A stretch of DNA of 64,000 nucleotides. Origin: Zygnema cylindricum (lineage: Eukaryota; Streptophyta; Zygnematophyceae; Zygnematales; Zygnemataceae). The stretch covers positions 62,001 through 126,000 of the forward strand of contig JBBHKE010001986.1 in the NCBI GenBank assembly GCA_037447655.1. Direction: 5' to 3'. This document shows positions 33,500 to 45,180 of this stretch, piece after piece; position 1 is the stretch's first letter; each line of letters opens with the position of its first letter. A program made the translations under genes and the position numbers. The notes beneath the pieces are model-generated. The model was not told the origin of the DNA. It searched no databases and saw nothing but the letters and a program-made list of their open reading frames with translations.

Positions 33500-33777
33500 T
33501 ATAGACCTTTGGTCGTCAGTTTGAAAACCATCAAAAAGGCTGACTTTCTGCTAGTTTGCACCCATAAAATTTGTGTCCCTCTGTCAACGTCAGCAAACGT
33601 GTAACGTTGTCCCGCAACCCATGTTAGTCACTAAACGGTTCAAAACGGCTAGCTGTCCGTTTAAATATGTACGATTTGGGTCGCGTCTACAAATGTCAGT
33701 ATAGATGTCTAGAATAGTACAATAGTACTTAAACATTTCGATAAACAGGACACGGTCCATGCGCGTGTAATTAGGGT
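33500..33777. other. Nothing recognised
   Basis: No open frame and no repeat I can name. Confidence 0.4.
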
Positions 33778-34913
33778 AAATCTATGGGTTCCATTGCCAC
33801 ACAGAATTCGCAGGTCCAAAGAAGCTAATCTAGATAGTACCAACTCCAAGTTTATATAAACCCAAATGATTGACCCCTTAAAAATCAAAACCCCATTACA
33901 GCTTCACCCCTGTGAAATATGACTTTTTGTGTGCTCAGTTCCACCACGGAATGCAAAGTTAGAATATGAGTTTTGGATAACATTCACCAATTTGACTTTC
34001 CCTTAGAAATGCATCCACCCTGGCAGACAAACAATCTGACCGACTACACCCCTATGTAGCCTGAACTCCAGTGAGTCCGCAGAAAAAATAATCACTGACA
34101 ATGGTCAATTGAGTTAGCTGTTATGGCTGGGCAAAGTTAGCCTTTTATACATGATGCTCTCTAGGAGATGCGGCTACCTACCCAAAATATCTGAAGTACT
34201 TAACCCCTCCATAAACCCCCTAGTACTAAAATATTGACCAATCAGAAGACTATACCATACGAGAAAGTACAAGTGCCGAAGTACTTTCTGTACGGACTTT
34301 TTACGACACAACCATAATGCGACATTTGTCATATCCTAATTTGTTGTCTTCTGTTCCGTAGATTTTGTAAACCCGTATGATATTGCCACGTATCATTTGG
34401 AGTGGCGACGTCCGCAAACCGCTAAATTGTCCTTTTCGGGAAGCCGACGCTAACCATGGCCGTCCGATTTATATTGTTATTTAATACGCACCGTTGAAAC
34501 AAACATCCGTACCATTTGTTTCGTACGGTACTTTAACTACAACAGTTTATATGCCCTATGAACCCGTAATTCAGTTAAATGAAAATCTCCACTTGTAACT
34601 CTTTAAATAATTATCAACCCCATTATACCTTAGCACTAGTCCTAGATCTAACGGACAAAGTTAACGGTTGCGGGTGCCTTAACGGACGGTAGGTACCAGG
34701 ATCAATTCCTAGGTCCATCAAGCAACTTTTTGGTAAATCTACCCTATCTGCTACCTTTCACTCTAGAGAGCTTAGGCAACCATGACTATAGCTCCCTCTC
34801 TAGCCTTCAGTGACTACAACAAGTGTGGTGGCTTGGAGAAGGGAGTTAGAGGCAGACTGCCTCTGCCTTTTTCCTATCCTAATACAGACCAAGAAAATAC
34901 ACAAATCTCAACA
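33778..34913 (-). repeat. Reverse copia LTR (family of the solo LTR at 52690)
   Basis: Minus sense begins TGTTGAGATTTGTGTATTTTC right after the purine tract AAATAAGGGGAG. It is co-linear with 52690-53926 over about 1.1 kb, including TTGTTGTAGTCACTGAAGG and ACTATCTAGATTAGCTTCTT. It is the 3' LTR of an element whose body lay to the right. The left end is not exact. Confidence 0.75.
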
Positions 34914-35645
34914 CTCCCCTTATTTTCTAGTCTTTTTTCTTTTCAACTCCCACACAAAAAAAATCCACCCGCTCCCCCTTTTTTTATTTTTCTTTTCCGT
35001 TAATAAAACTTGAAGTATTCCCCTCATATTTCAAAAGGTCTACTAGATGAGCTGAAATAAACATTCCATATTGCTGATCACACATTTTATTTAGCATCCA
35101 ACTTTTCATAAATCCGAACAAAGGTTTTATCCACCTCATTTTTTTTCCATCCACACAAAAACCGATTTCCCTCTTGCAGTTCTAACAGCCTGCCCCATCT
35201 CCAATCTGTAACACACACCTAGATGCTCCAATCTGTAACACACATCTAGATGCCATCCCTTTTACAGGCACACCTTCATAAATGGCATCACTCCCATTAG
35301 TGATGTCAAAGCCATTACCCCCCAAACTTATTCTTAAATCAAGAGTCCCCTCTAAGTTCCTCATAAAATCTACATCTTCCGTACTCATATTTTTGTCCAT
35401 GATACTCACCCCATTTTTTGAACTTTCATCACTCTCTCCCATGGAATTCTTTTCAATATCATTTTCTGACATTATTCCCAATAAATACTTCTCCTCCCCT
35501 AAATCTTTCATTAAATATTTCTCTTCTCACTTATCCTTTAAAACCCCCTCTAGTTTTTCTTCTCCCCTTTCTTTACAAACCGTTGAAGTCTCCATATCCA
35601 TCTAGTTTTCTGTTTCCAACATATCTATAAAATTATCCTTATTAT
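34914..35645 (-). pseudogene. Remnant next to the reverse LTR
   Basis: A minus frame at 35182-35511 begins MKDLGEEKYLLGI, the copia RT/RNase H connection motif, then departs from the family. It contains a 27-bp near-perfect tandem duplication (35200-35253) that repeats ASRCVLQIG. The RNase H is missing. Confidence 0.5.
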
Positions 35646-36655
35646 TGTTGAAATTGATTGATTTCTAAAGTATGTTCTATGTATAAATAGGTCAGTATAA
35701 AAAGAAAAAGAAAAGAGCAGACAGCGTGTCTTAACCTCCTCTCTCTCGCCCTGACACTTGTTGTAGTCACTGAAGAATAGACAGGGTGGTTAAGCCTTGG
35801 CTGCCTTAGTTCTGCACGTAGGACTAAAGATTGACAAATGTCACTCTCAAACAAAAGGTTCAGTCCGGCAGGACTTGAACCTCCTACCGGTAGAGTACGG
35901 CATAGGAGGTAGCTTTAACCAGTCTGTCATGAAGTCCGTTAAAATACATGGGGTGTGATACATATTTAAACTGATACATGATCTAGAAACTGATTAATTG
36001 AAATGTGAACAAAGGAATATTGAACTAGTTAAAGTATTTCAGTGCGTACGTCATTTCGCAATAAACAAATGAATCGGACATTTGTTTCGACTGTCGACAT
36101 TTAATGTCGGATTTAATCCGACGCCGCATATCACTGCCAAGCTCACGGAATGGTCACTTTGACGTTAATGGACGTGACATGACCTAGCGCCACGTAGAGA
36201 GATGATAATTGGTCGCGGGAATTTCGGGGAACATACGGACGAGTGGAAAAGTGACACGCGTCTGCTCAATGGCCTAGACGTACACAGGCCGTACAGAAAC
36301 GACACTGGCCATAGTACCTTTCTGAACTTTATAGTCATATGATTGGTCCTTACTTCAGTAGAAAAGAGTTGTGAGAGGGATTTAGGACTTAGGAAAATCT
36401 GGTAGATAGTCCTCTCTCTCTAGGAGAGCTTTGTATAAAATTGGCAATTTTGCCGGCTCATAACTAATCGGCTGGTTGGCCGTTTTCAGTGATTCTTTTT
36501 GCTACGGACTCAGAGGAGTCCACACTGCACAAGAGTATAGTCAAACTGTCAGTTTGCCATCTTAGGCAGCAATGATTGTGGCTTGAAGTGGGTTAGTTAA
36601 ACACTATCTAGAGGCTTGATGTATTCTGTTGTCTAATGGAGGACACAGAATTGCA
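35646..36655 (+). repeat. 5' LTR of C-A
   Basis: 1,010 bp from TGTTGAAATTG to GAATTGCA. Holds an antisense tRNA-like segment at 35860-35935. Confidence 0.88.
35860..35935 (-). other. Antisense tRNA-like segment in copia LTR
   Basis: In minus sense an A-box-like TGACAGACTGG (35919-35929) is followed 38 bases later by a perfect B box GGTTCAAGTCC (35871-35881). A palindrome CTACCGGTAG sits where a variable arm would be. The acceptor and anticodon stems do not pair well, so it is tRNA-derived rather than a tRNA gene. Confidence 0.6.
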
Positions 36656-36670
36656 GGTTATGGGCCCACC
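36656..36670 (+). other. Half-tRNA primer binding site of C-A
   Basis: GGTTATGGGCCCACC begins exactly after the LTR. It is complementary to 15 bases of the anticodon arm of eukaryotic initiator tRNA-Met (GGTGGGCCCATAACC). Drosophila copia and Volvox Osser are known to prime from such a tRNA fragment. Confidence 0.8.
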
Positions 36671-36720
36671 CTTTAAAGTGCCCATCTTCAACGGTTGTGG
36701 GTTCATATACTAGGAAGCCA

Positions 36721-37770
36721 TGATGACGGGGGCATTGTGTGAAAAACGATATTGGGGTATCGTCAGTGGACGAGTGAAACGTCCACCTTCAAAACTCCAC
36801 CAGGATTTGGAGGAGTAAGGTTTCTAGCAGCATCGACTACTTTCGTGGAGGAGGCAGATGATGGGGACAACAGTGTGTTATAAAAAGGGAAAGGGAAAGA
36901 GACACCCCTCATTCCTATTGCCACAACACCGCGAGCGGCGGCCGTGAAGAGCGTGGAGAACGATACTCAAATGTGGGAAGACGTGAACATGGCTGCTAAG
37001 AACTACATTCTAAGGCACCTCACGCAAGCTTTAGCCACTCCTCACCTTCACATTTACAAGGCCGAGGAGTCGTGGGTGAGTTTGGTAGGGATCTATAGAG
37101 CTGGTACTATTTAGGAGCTCTAGTTGGCTGAGCAAAAGCTAGTGAGTTACACTTACAAAAGAGGAAAGATGTTAGATAATTGTAATGATATTTCTTGTTT
37201 GTATATGGAGATGGAAAGTGTCGGGTGGACAGGTACGATAAAGATGAAAGTTAACACTCTCATCATGAAATTACCAGATGAGTATGAGAACATAGTGTAC
37301 CGAATACGGGAAATGACTAATAGTTCATGGAAGTGGAATACAGTGGTCCGGATGATACTTCTGCAGGAAAACACTATGAAGATTAGGAGAGGAGGAACAA
37401 CATTCAAGCTCTAGATGTAGGAGGGGATCAATGGGGGAAAGACCTGAAGAAACAGTTCAAAAGGGGAAGAGATCAGCCGTCAGGACCTAGGCCTCCAAAG
37501 GGCCTTTGTCATTTTTGCAAGAAGCCGGGACACTTTATCGCGGATTGTGTCAAGCTATTGGAGCTGAGGCTCCAAGAGAACCGTGGAGGGAGTTCTTCTA
37601 GAGGGAAGAAAAAGGCACTTGTGGTTACAAAAGTGACAATAGAAATAGAGGACGAGTCTCTTGAGGAGGATGGGGAGCTTCTTCTTGACGTGAGTCTGGA
37701 GGAGAAGGAGATTCCTCAAAGACAGAAGTGTGCCCTTAGAGCAATTCAAGAAGCTCCACAGGAATGATGG
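36721..37770 (+). pseudogene. C-A gag with zinc knuckle
   Basis: Starts MMTGALCEKRYWGIVSGRVK, parallel to the gag of C-B. Helical middle part MKVNTLIMKLPDEYENIVYR. Intact knuckle CHFCKKPGHFIADC at about 37509-37550. An acidic tail precedes the protease. Several stops are in frame. Confidence 0.8.
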
Positions 37771-39330
37771 ATCATTGACTTAGGTGCATCTGTGCATATG
37801 TGTCGTGATAAGGAACTCTTCACTAAGCTAAGAAAGATCCCTACCGTAGAGATAGAGTATAAGGATGGGAGAGTGGCTACTATAGATCTAGTGGGGTAAG
37901 TAGATATGAAAGTCTTAGTGGAGGGGAAGACTTCTATACTCACATTCTCAGATGTACTCTGCATTCCGCAGCTGAGTAAAAATCTTGTCTCTACGTCTGT
38001 ATTAGATGATAAAGAGTTTGATACCTTCACTCGAAAGGGGTGTCTTTACAGCTAAGTATGGGGATGAAGTTTACTTCACGGCAGATAGGGGTAGCCAGGG
38101 AATATTTAGGCTTAACCTGAGTAATGAAAAGTAGAATGCTTACTGTGTTGGTGTTCCTAAGTTGATGATTTGGCATAAGCAGCTGGGACATGTGCATTTT
38201 GATAGGTTGTAGGAAATGAAAAAGCTTGGGGTAGTAGAATGCATTCAGTTTGGGGATATTGAAATGATGGATGATTCTAGTGGTTGTTCTCAAGGTAAGG
38301 CTCACAGACTTCCTTTTCCCAAAGCCGCCACATATAGAGGAGAGAAAGTATCTAGACAAATATTTGGGGACCTGCAAAAGTACCTTCGGTTGGAGGAAAG
38401 AGGTTTATGATGAAAATAACTGATGACTAGTCTAGATACTTTATAGTCTACTTTCTAAAAACAAAGTCTGAAGTATCAACTTACTTCAAAGAATATAAAG
38501 CATTGAGTGAGAAGTTGCATGAAACCCCCATTAAGAGGATAATGAGTGATAATGGGGGGGAATATACTTCTAACCATTTTGAGGAATATCTGAAAGATGA
38601 GGGAGTGCAGCACCAAAAATTGTGCCATATAACCCGGAACAAAATGGGGTAGCTCAGAGGTTGAATTGAACACTAGGAGATAGTGTATGTAGTATGTTGG
38701 CTGACAAGAAAATAGGAAAGAGATTTTGGGCAAAAGCAATGAACTTTGCCAACTACATTAAGAATGGAGTCCTTACCTCAGCTGTAAAGGGAGTGACACC
38801 TTATGAGAGATGGGCTGGAAGGAAACCAGATACCTCACACCTTAGAGTATTCAGTAGCCAAGTTTACAGTCTCGACACGGATAGAAAAAACTGGAAACTA
38901 GATGCTAAAGGAAAACCTGGAATCTTTGTGGGATATGATGAGGATGTTAAGGGATATAGAGTCTATAAATTAGCAAAGAAAAATATCATTATGGTCAAAC
39001 AATTAGTTGTCATGGATGAAGGGAAGTCATTTGACCCTTTCAAATATACAAAGAAGATAAGAATCAGATTTGAGTCTGAAAGTGAGGAAAACTCGGTCTT
39101 TCCCGAAAGGGACATAAGTGAAACTGTGATTGCAGGTTCATGGGAGATTCGAGATACAGGAGATTCACCGGAAACCTCACATACCCCTATGGACTTCGAG
39201 GAGATAGAAGACGTGGGACCAAAACTGGCTTTTATGGACAGGGGAGCGGATGAGATAGTATGGAGATATCCAAGACTTCCATCCATTCCAGCTTCGAAGT
39301 TTGAGGGAGGGAGAAGGAGTAGCTAAAGGA
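37771..39330 (+). pseudogene. C-A protease and integrase
   Basis: The protease site reads IDLGASVHM, so the usual D-S/T-G is D-L-G. Integrase segments IKRIMSDNGGEYTSNHFEEY (second catalytic Asp present) and TPYERWAGRKPDTSHLRVFS follow. Stops and shifts interrupt it, notably at about 38405-38690. Confidence 0.8.
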
Positions 39331-39359
39331 TACAAGAAAAATAGGCCGCTCATAAAAAA

Positions 39360-40129
39360 ACTAAGCTATCTCACCCAGATGAGCCTCAGTCTTACTCTGA
39401 GGTAGTGAATTGTCCAGAAAAGAAAGATGGATTTGAGCCATAAATGATGAGATGACCTCTATCATGGAAGCAATTACTTGAGAACTAGCGTATTGTCCTC
39501 CAGACAGAAAACCTATTGGGTGTAAATGGGTATTTAAACTAAAAGTGAACCCAGATAATACCATTGAGAGATATAAGGCTCGATTGGTATCGAAAGGGTT
39601 TCACCCAAAAGGAGGGGATTGACTAGAAGGAGACCTTTGCTCCAGTTGTTCGGTTCCCATCAGTAAAGGTTCTCCTCAGTCTCGCAGCAGCAAAAGACAT
39701 GGAAATCCACCAGATGGATATTAAGACTGCCTTTCTTAATGGTGAGTTAGAGGAAGAGATATTCATGAGGTAACCAAAGGGATTTGTGGAGGAAGGAGAA
39801 GAGAGCAAAGTGTGCAGGCTCATCAAGTCCTTATATGGACTGAAGCACGCTCCCCGACAGTGGAATAAGAAACTAGATGAGTTTCTCACCGGTCTGGGGT
39901 ATATCCGGATCAGTTTTGACCATTCTATCTATATGTTTGAGGATGAGAATGGTGTCATTTTTATTGCAATTTATGTGGATGATCTGCTTGTGCTCACTAA
40001 GTCTTTGGAAAAGATCAATAGGCTAAAGAAAGATCTTAGAGTCAGATTTGAAATGAAGGATTTAGGCGAGGCAAAATACATTTTGGTGATCCAAATTAAG
40101 AGAGGTAGGGGGAAAAGGATTATCAAACT
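39360..40129 (+). pseudogene. C-A reverse transcriptase, 5' part
   Basis: WVFKLKVNPDNTIERYKARL, HQMDIKTAFLNGELEEEIFM and the catalytic IYVDDLLVLTKS are all present. The frame ends at KRIIKL, where C-B enters. Confidence 0.85.
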
Positions 40130-40621
40130 TGTTGAAATCACTGATTAAGGGAAGGTCTTTTCTAGGTCTTAAATTCGGTAAAATAAACAAAATACAAAGC
40201 GTAGGCAGCTTGCCTACACCTTCTCTCTCTAGCTACCATACTTGTTGTAGTCACAGAAGGAGAGAGAGAGGGCAGTGGAGCCATGGTTGCCTCAGCTCCA
40301 TAGGCAAGACTAAAGAGTGACCTAAGTCACTCTCAACAAAAAGGTTGAGTTCGGCAGGGCTTGAACCTCCGACCGGCAGAGCGAGGCGTAGCCGTAAGCT
40401 CTTACCGGTCTATCGTAGTAGTCCGTTAGGATACATAGGGTTTGATAGCTATTTAAACATTAACAAGATCATTAATTCTTTCAACTGAATAATAAATTAA
40501 AAACATATAAATTAGTTATGTTTTAGTGCGCACGAAACAAATGTAACAAACATTTGTTATTTTGGACGGCGAACATTAAAAGCCGGTTTTGATCCGACGG
40601 CCCACATCATTGCCGCGATCT
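40130..40621 (+). repeat. 5' LTR of C-B, left piece
   Basis: Starts TGTTGAAATCACTGATTAAG, co-linear with 61507-62000. Contains an antisense tRNA-like segment with GGTTCAAGCCC (40357-40367, minus) and CGATAGACCGG (40405-40415, minus). Confidence 0.88.
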
Positions 40622-41384
40622 TTGTCACGCTCGAGTGCTTTCAAGAACCCCTTTATATTACCGAGGATTTCCGTACCCTTCCGACCCGTACTGTTCTCAG
40701 ATTATGGAGAAGCGAGCACAACCTGACGGAAGGATTATAGTATTTCCTCAACTAAACAAGACGCACTTTATTTCGCGCCTAACAGAGGCCGAAGGACAAA
40801 GTTCTGCCGTCTGAAAGATCGTAGTTCCGTTACATAGCACTAGCTTCCACCATCCCTAGTGGGTGGGTACATTGTGGATTGCCACGTAGACTTCCGGACT
40901 GTAATCTAGACTATGCTATTAACTGTCTGTAGCAATTCAGTTCAGGTTCAGCTGACCAGTGGTCCATTTATTACATTAAGTCAAAGCTTGGCACTTTCGT
41001 GTCCTTTTCGTACTTTGTCATAAAACCGTGGAACAAATAATAACTTCCGGCCGCGCGAACTTGCGTCCTTTGCAATAAATACGCCTCTCACAAATAAAGT
41101 ACACTTCTCCAAATAAGACGCTTTGTAACGGCGGCGTATATACTCAACATTTCGTAAATTTCACATCGTATCGCTTCGCGATGCGCCGTCCATTTGTAAA
41201 CGTATTCCGAGCCACTCAATTAATCCCTTTAATTTCAATCGTACAATTACTCCCCCAATCCACAAATCCATTCGAACCTCCATTTGTACCACCACAACAT
41301 TTTCGGTAATAATCTACGCACGAACCGTCGCGTGCTCACCAAATGTGGCGTAAGTACGAAACTAACATTTCAAAAACAACACTT
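40622..41384 (+). repeat. Gypsy-like LTR segment, copy 1
   Basis: Co-linear with about 55210-55660 (ACCGAGGATTTCCGTACCCT, CAAGACGCACTTTATTTCGC, GCAATTCAGTTCAGGTT). Non-coding. Confidence 0.75.
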
Positions 41385-42189
41385 AAGTCACTCTCTACAA
41401 AAAGGTTGAGTCCAGCAGGACTTGAACCCCTGACCGGTAGAGTCGTGGCGTAGCTGTCCGCTCTAACCAGTCTGTCGTAGATGTTCGCTAGAGTATATAG
41501 GGTGTGACATGTATGTTACGTCCCGTAATCCGATTAACGGAGATGTAAATGTAACATCATAGAATAGGATAAATTTAGTGCGGACTAGATCTCGCACGAA
41601 ACAAATAAATTTGACATTTGTTTCGACGGACGACATTTAATGTCAGTTCTTATCCAACGGCATTCGTCTTCGCCGAGATTCTGGAATGGTCACTTTGGCG
41701 TTTTGTGACGTGGCATGACCTGGAGCCACGTGGAGAGATGACATTTGGTCATGTGAATTCCGAGGAACGTACGGACGAAAGAAAAACGGACACGCGTCCA
41801 CTAAATAGCCTTGTCGTACATATGCCGTACAATAGGCACACAGGCAGTAGTACTTTTTGGTACGGTACAGTAATCTGATTGGTCTGTACTTCAGTAGATA
41901 GAAGTTATTATTGGGAATCAGGACTTAGAAAATTTTGGTAGGTAGTCACCTCTCCCGTTGAGAGTTTGTACAAATTGGCATTTTTACTGCCTCATAACTT
42001 ATCAGCTGGTTGGTCGTTTTCACTGATTTTTTTTGCTACGGAATCAAAGGAGTCCAAGCTCTACAAGGGTACAGTCAAACTGTCAGTTTGCCATCTTGGG
42101 CAGGAGTGATTGTGGCTTGAAGTTGGTTAGTTAAACACTATCTAGAGGCTTCCGGTATTCTGTCGTCCAATGGAGGACACAGAATTGCA
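41385..42189 (+). repeat. Copia LTR 3' part, joined to the gypsy-like segment
   Basis: Co-linear with the last 800 bp of the 5' LTR of C-A, ending ACACAGAATTGCA. No primer site follows. Antisense tRNA-like segment: GGTTCAAGTCC at 41418-41428 (minus) and CGACAGACTGG at 41467-41477 (minus). Confidence 0.8.
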
Positions 42190-43560
42190 TATGCAGTATG
42201 TCTCCTCACGGTACTCCGCGAATTTCTGTTGCAAAATGTCAAGTTGATTTTGAAGTTTCTCACATCGGTTCCCCAACAGCGCAATATGATGGTTCGCCGC
42301 TGCCAAGCGTCTCCGAGTGATCTGTTCCCGAACTTGGTCATCCCCTTCCTCAAGTACTGCCGCGAGTACCTCAGGTTGCGGCGAAATGGCCGCCCGTGCA
42401 AGTTATTCGGGTACTGAGACTTTGGGAGCTTCGATTTCTTCAATTTGTTGTGCTCCTCATGCCACTTCGTTAGGCGGTTCCCACCAAGGCACCTTCCTTA
42501 ATTTGAAGGAAACATGTTTCTTGGTAGCTCGAGCCCACTGCAGAGTATTCTTCCGAGCCAACTTGAGTGTCAGTACCTCAGGTGTGACCTCCGCCCGAGA
42601 GATGATGTCGTGAAGACGGACATCCCACGGGTGATAATAACGGAGCAACCTGGGAACATCCACCCTGTACCGATAGTGTCTTTGACTACTTCCACAAACA
42701 ACAAGGTATGGGGGTTGAGCTGCACATAACCCTTATGGTTATTCCCTAGGTCCTTCGTCCTCATGAAATTCCAAGCCGGGTGTGACGGCACGTCGACGGG
42801 GATAATAAAACGGGGGCCCAAGTTTTCCCGTGCGCCACGCTCCGGGCCCTTGCGAAGGATCCCAATAGAAGCGTTTGGCAAAATTGAAGGTAAGGTCCAG
42901 ATGCCGAGTGTTGATAGGGAGTGGAAAGAGTTAATCACGGATTTCTTCCCCCTTTTCACACTCCCCGTCCGTGTCCTTTTTTTCCCTCGAAGGAGAAATA
43001 CATCGTCTCTGCTGAGGTACCGCGCTTCATCCTTCTTTTTCAAGCTTTTCGAGGACTGCTCGTCTGCGGTGCTCTCCTTATTGGGGTCCCACATTACCTC
43101 TTAATCAGAGGCATGCTCCTCATTTGGCGGGGGTGTTGGTTGCGTTCTGGCTCTTCAGCGTCCGAGATTTCATGGTCCTCCTCATCCTCCTGATCCTTCT
43201 CTTAGAGCGGGTTCTACTCGAGGTCTTATGAATATTCTGACCCCTCCCCTCTAGTGATCTCCGCCGGCCCTGCCTCGCTATTGGCTCTCTCTTTCCGTTT
43301 CGGTCTTGGTTCTACCTCCCTTTTTCGGTTTGCCTCTACCATGACCTCCGCTGCCACTAGCAATCTATCCGGACGAGGCACATCTCCTTACCCCACCCGT
43401 ACAAGTCTCCTCCTTTTTGGGGGTGGAGAGGACGACAACGCCATAGATACTGTTGTGCAAGATAACTCCGGTAGTTTGAGAAGGGAAGATAAGTTGGTTG
43501 TGCAAAGCGAAACATTCTCCAAACTACTTCTACTTGGTGGTTCGTGAAGGATGATGGGGG
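42190..43560 (-). other. Unrecognised retroelement-associated reading frame, frameshifted
   Basis: Linked minus frames give a protein-like chain of about 450 residues. It has a basic, disordered N-terminal part (SSSPPPKRRRLVRVG, EANRKREVEPRPKRKERAN), an acidic stretch (EDEEDHEISDAEEPERN), then a folded-looking part with YVQLNPHTLLFVEVVKDTIG and LLRYYHPWDVRLHDIISRAE. I do not recognise the family. Its position downstream of the chromovirus integrase suggests an accessory or gag-like frame of a retroelement. Confidence 0.45.
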
Positions 43561-43935
43561 TGTTATCCGCGAAGGTTGAGGGTTTTACTGTTGGACTTTT
43601 CCAACAGCCGCAGCGTGTGAGGGAATCCCAGCGTCCAACATTTAATTAGCTGCGTTGCTGCAACGAAATTAAGGGTTCGTTGTCACCAATGTGGTGAAAC
43701 ACAACTGCGCCGTTGCGATTTCCTGTCAGCGCAGCGATGACGCTGCGATCCTCTACCGGTACCGCGACTATGCTGCGGTTTGGTGGTTGCGCAACCATAG
43801 TGTTGTGGACCATTAACATCGCCGCTGGGTTTCTTTGCCGCGTCTCCAATAAGTGCGCGATCGTTGCGATACTCGATTTGTTCTTTTATCGCGTCCGCTG
43901 TGATTTCCCTTTCTGTTAAGCCGAGCGTCCCCACT
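43561..43935 (-). other. GC-rich region with GCAACGCAGC-like words
   Basis: No domain; the chromovirus 3' region continues past its chromodomain. Words such as GCTGCGTTGCTGCAACG and CGCAGCGATGACGCTGCG recur. A palindrome CTGTTGGAAAAGTCCAACAG lies near 43592 (as seen on the minus strand). The 3' LTR of the chromovirus was not found. Confidence 0.5.
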
Positions 43936-44100
43936 CTGCGTAAACCGACGCAGTAATTCAGGTGAATACAGATCCTCCTCGTCCACCAAGAGTCGTCTTC
44001 AACTCTATAGCCTTTTCAATCCACCAAAAATTGGGTGGAAGTAGAATTTTGAAAGCGACGCGACAAAAGGATCTCTTCTACTTCGTACTCGTCCGATGTA
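43936..44100 (-). pseudogene. Chromodomain of the chromovirus integrase
   Basis: EYEVEEILLSRRF, then TQFLVD, stop, KGYRVEDDSWVDEEDLYSPE. The stop TGA (44016-44018) sits where chromodomains have the conserved Trp of 'WKGY'. Chromodomains direct integration to histone-marked chromatin. Confidence 0.85.
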
Positions 44101-45180
44101 CCCTGAATGGGCGGTAAAGGGGTATTTGGCCGTCGATTAGGAAAAATCGAATAGGGGTCGCGAAACGGTTTGAGGAGGGAAACATCGAAAACAATGTGGA
44201 TATGCCAATCCTTCGGTATATCCAACTTATAAGCCACTTCTCCCACCTTTGATAGAACAGTGAACGGGCGCTTAAATCTCAGTGCCATTTCTTGGAGAGC
44301 GCACATGGTAATGACAATTTTGCCATATTAAAGCGAATCTTATCACCCACGTTGAATACGATGTCCTTCCAGTGAGCGTCGACCTGCGACTTTTGAAGGT
44401 CCTTTGGAAGTTGGAGCGCCATCGCCACCTTATCCAGATTCCCATGCAGCGTTTTGTCAAAATCCAGAGCTGGCGGTGTTGGGCAATTCGCTGCCAATAA
44501 ATTTTGGGGAAGGGTGGGCTGTCGTCCATTGAGGGAAAATGGCGTAGCATTCGTGGACGAGTCCACCGCACATTTGTACGCCACCTCAATTCCTGTCAAA
44601 TTGTTCACCCAATCCGTTTGGTGCACTGATACATAAGCTCTCAAAGCCTCCTCCAAAGTCTGATTCACCCTTTCAGTCTGACCATCTCTTTGAGGGTGAT
44701 AAGCCGTGGACATGGCCAACTGCGTTCCACAAAGCTCGAACAAAATTCTCCAAAAGTGGCTCACAAACTTTTGATCACGGTCGCTTGGGTTTTTTTTTGG
44801 GAGTCTGTTATGGCGGAATATCTCCCAAAAGTTTAAGTCCGCCACATCCCGCGTTGTGGCTGTGGTTGTCGTGGGTAGGAAATGGGCCATTTTCTTCAAT
44901 TAATCCACAACAACGAAGATGGAGTCATAGCCTTCCCGAGTCAACGGAAGAGCAACGATGAAGTCCATCGAAATTGCCTCCCAATGAACATATGGTATCG
45001 CAAGGGGTTGTAACAGACCTTGGTGACCCGATTCCAATTTTTTTCTGTTACAAGAGTCACACGTCTGGACATACTCCGCAATTTCCCAAGTCATGTTCAA
45101 CCAATAATACGTTTCAACAACACGTGCAGTTGTTTTTTCCCGCCCGAAATGTCCACTGAGCAGCTCGTCATGACTCATCT
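44101..45180 (-). pseudogene. Chromovirus integrase
   Basis: Zinc-binding part HDELLSGHFGREKTTARVVE with CDSCNRKK. The catalytic core shows the first Asp in ISMDFIVALP and the Glu in HPQRDGQTERVNQTLEEAL. In STAYHPQRDG the usual context is kept. Stop near 44899 and a frameshift near 44290. Confidence 0.88.

Larger units (their letters stand above)
35646..40129 (+). mobile_element. Copia C-A, left part of a split element
   Basis: 5' LTR (35646-36655), primer site, gag, protease, integrase and RT, stopping in RT at ATCAAACT. The right part resumes at 62509 with AGACTTTCTTAG, then RNase H and a 3' LTR at 63398. The two LTR starts (TGTTGAAATTGATTGATTTC) match each other but not those of the inserted element. 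So C-A was split by the insertion of C-B with a 5-bp duplication A(A/G)ACT. Stops are scattered, so it is inactive. Confidence 0.88.

Noticed and set aside
42514-43547. Plus-strand frames opposite the unrecognised minus frame
   Set aside because: The minus frames show better protein-like composition and continuity across shifts.
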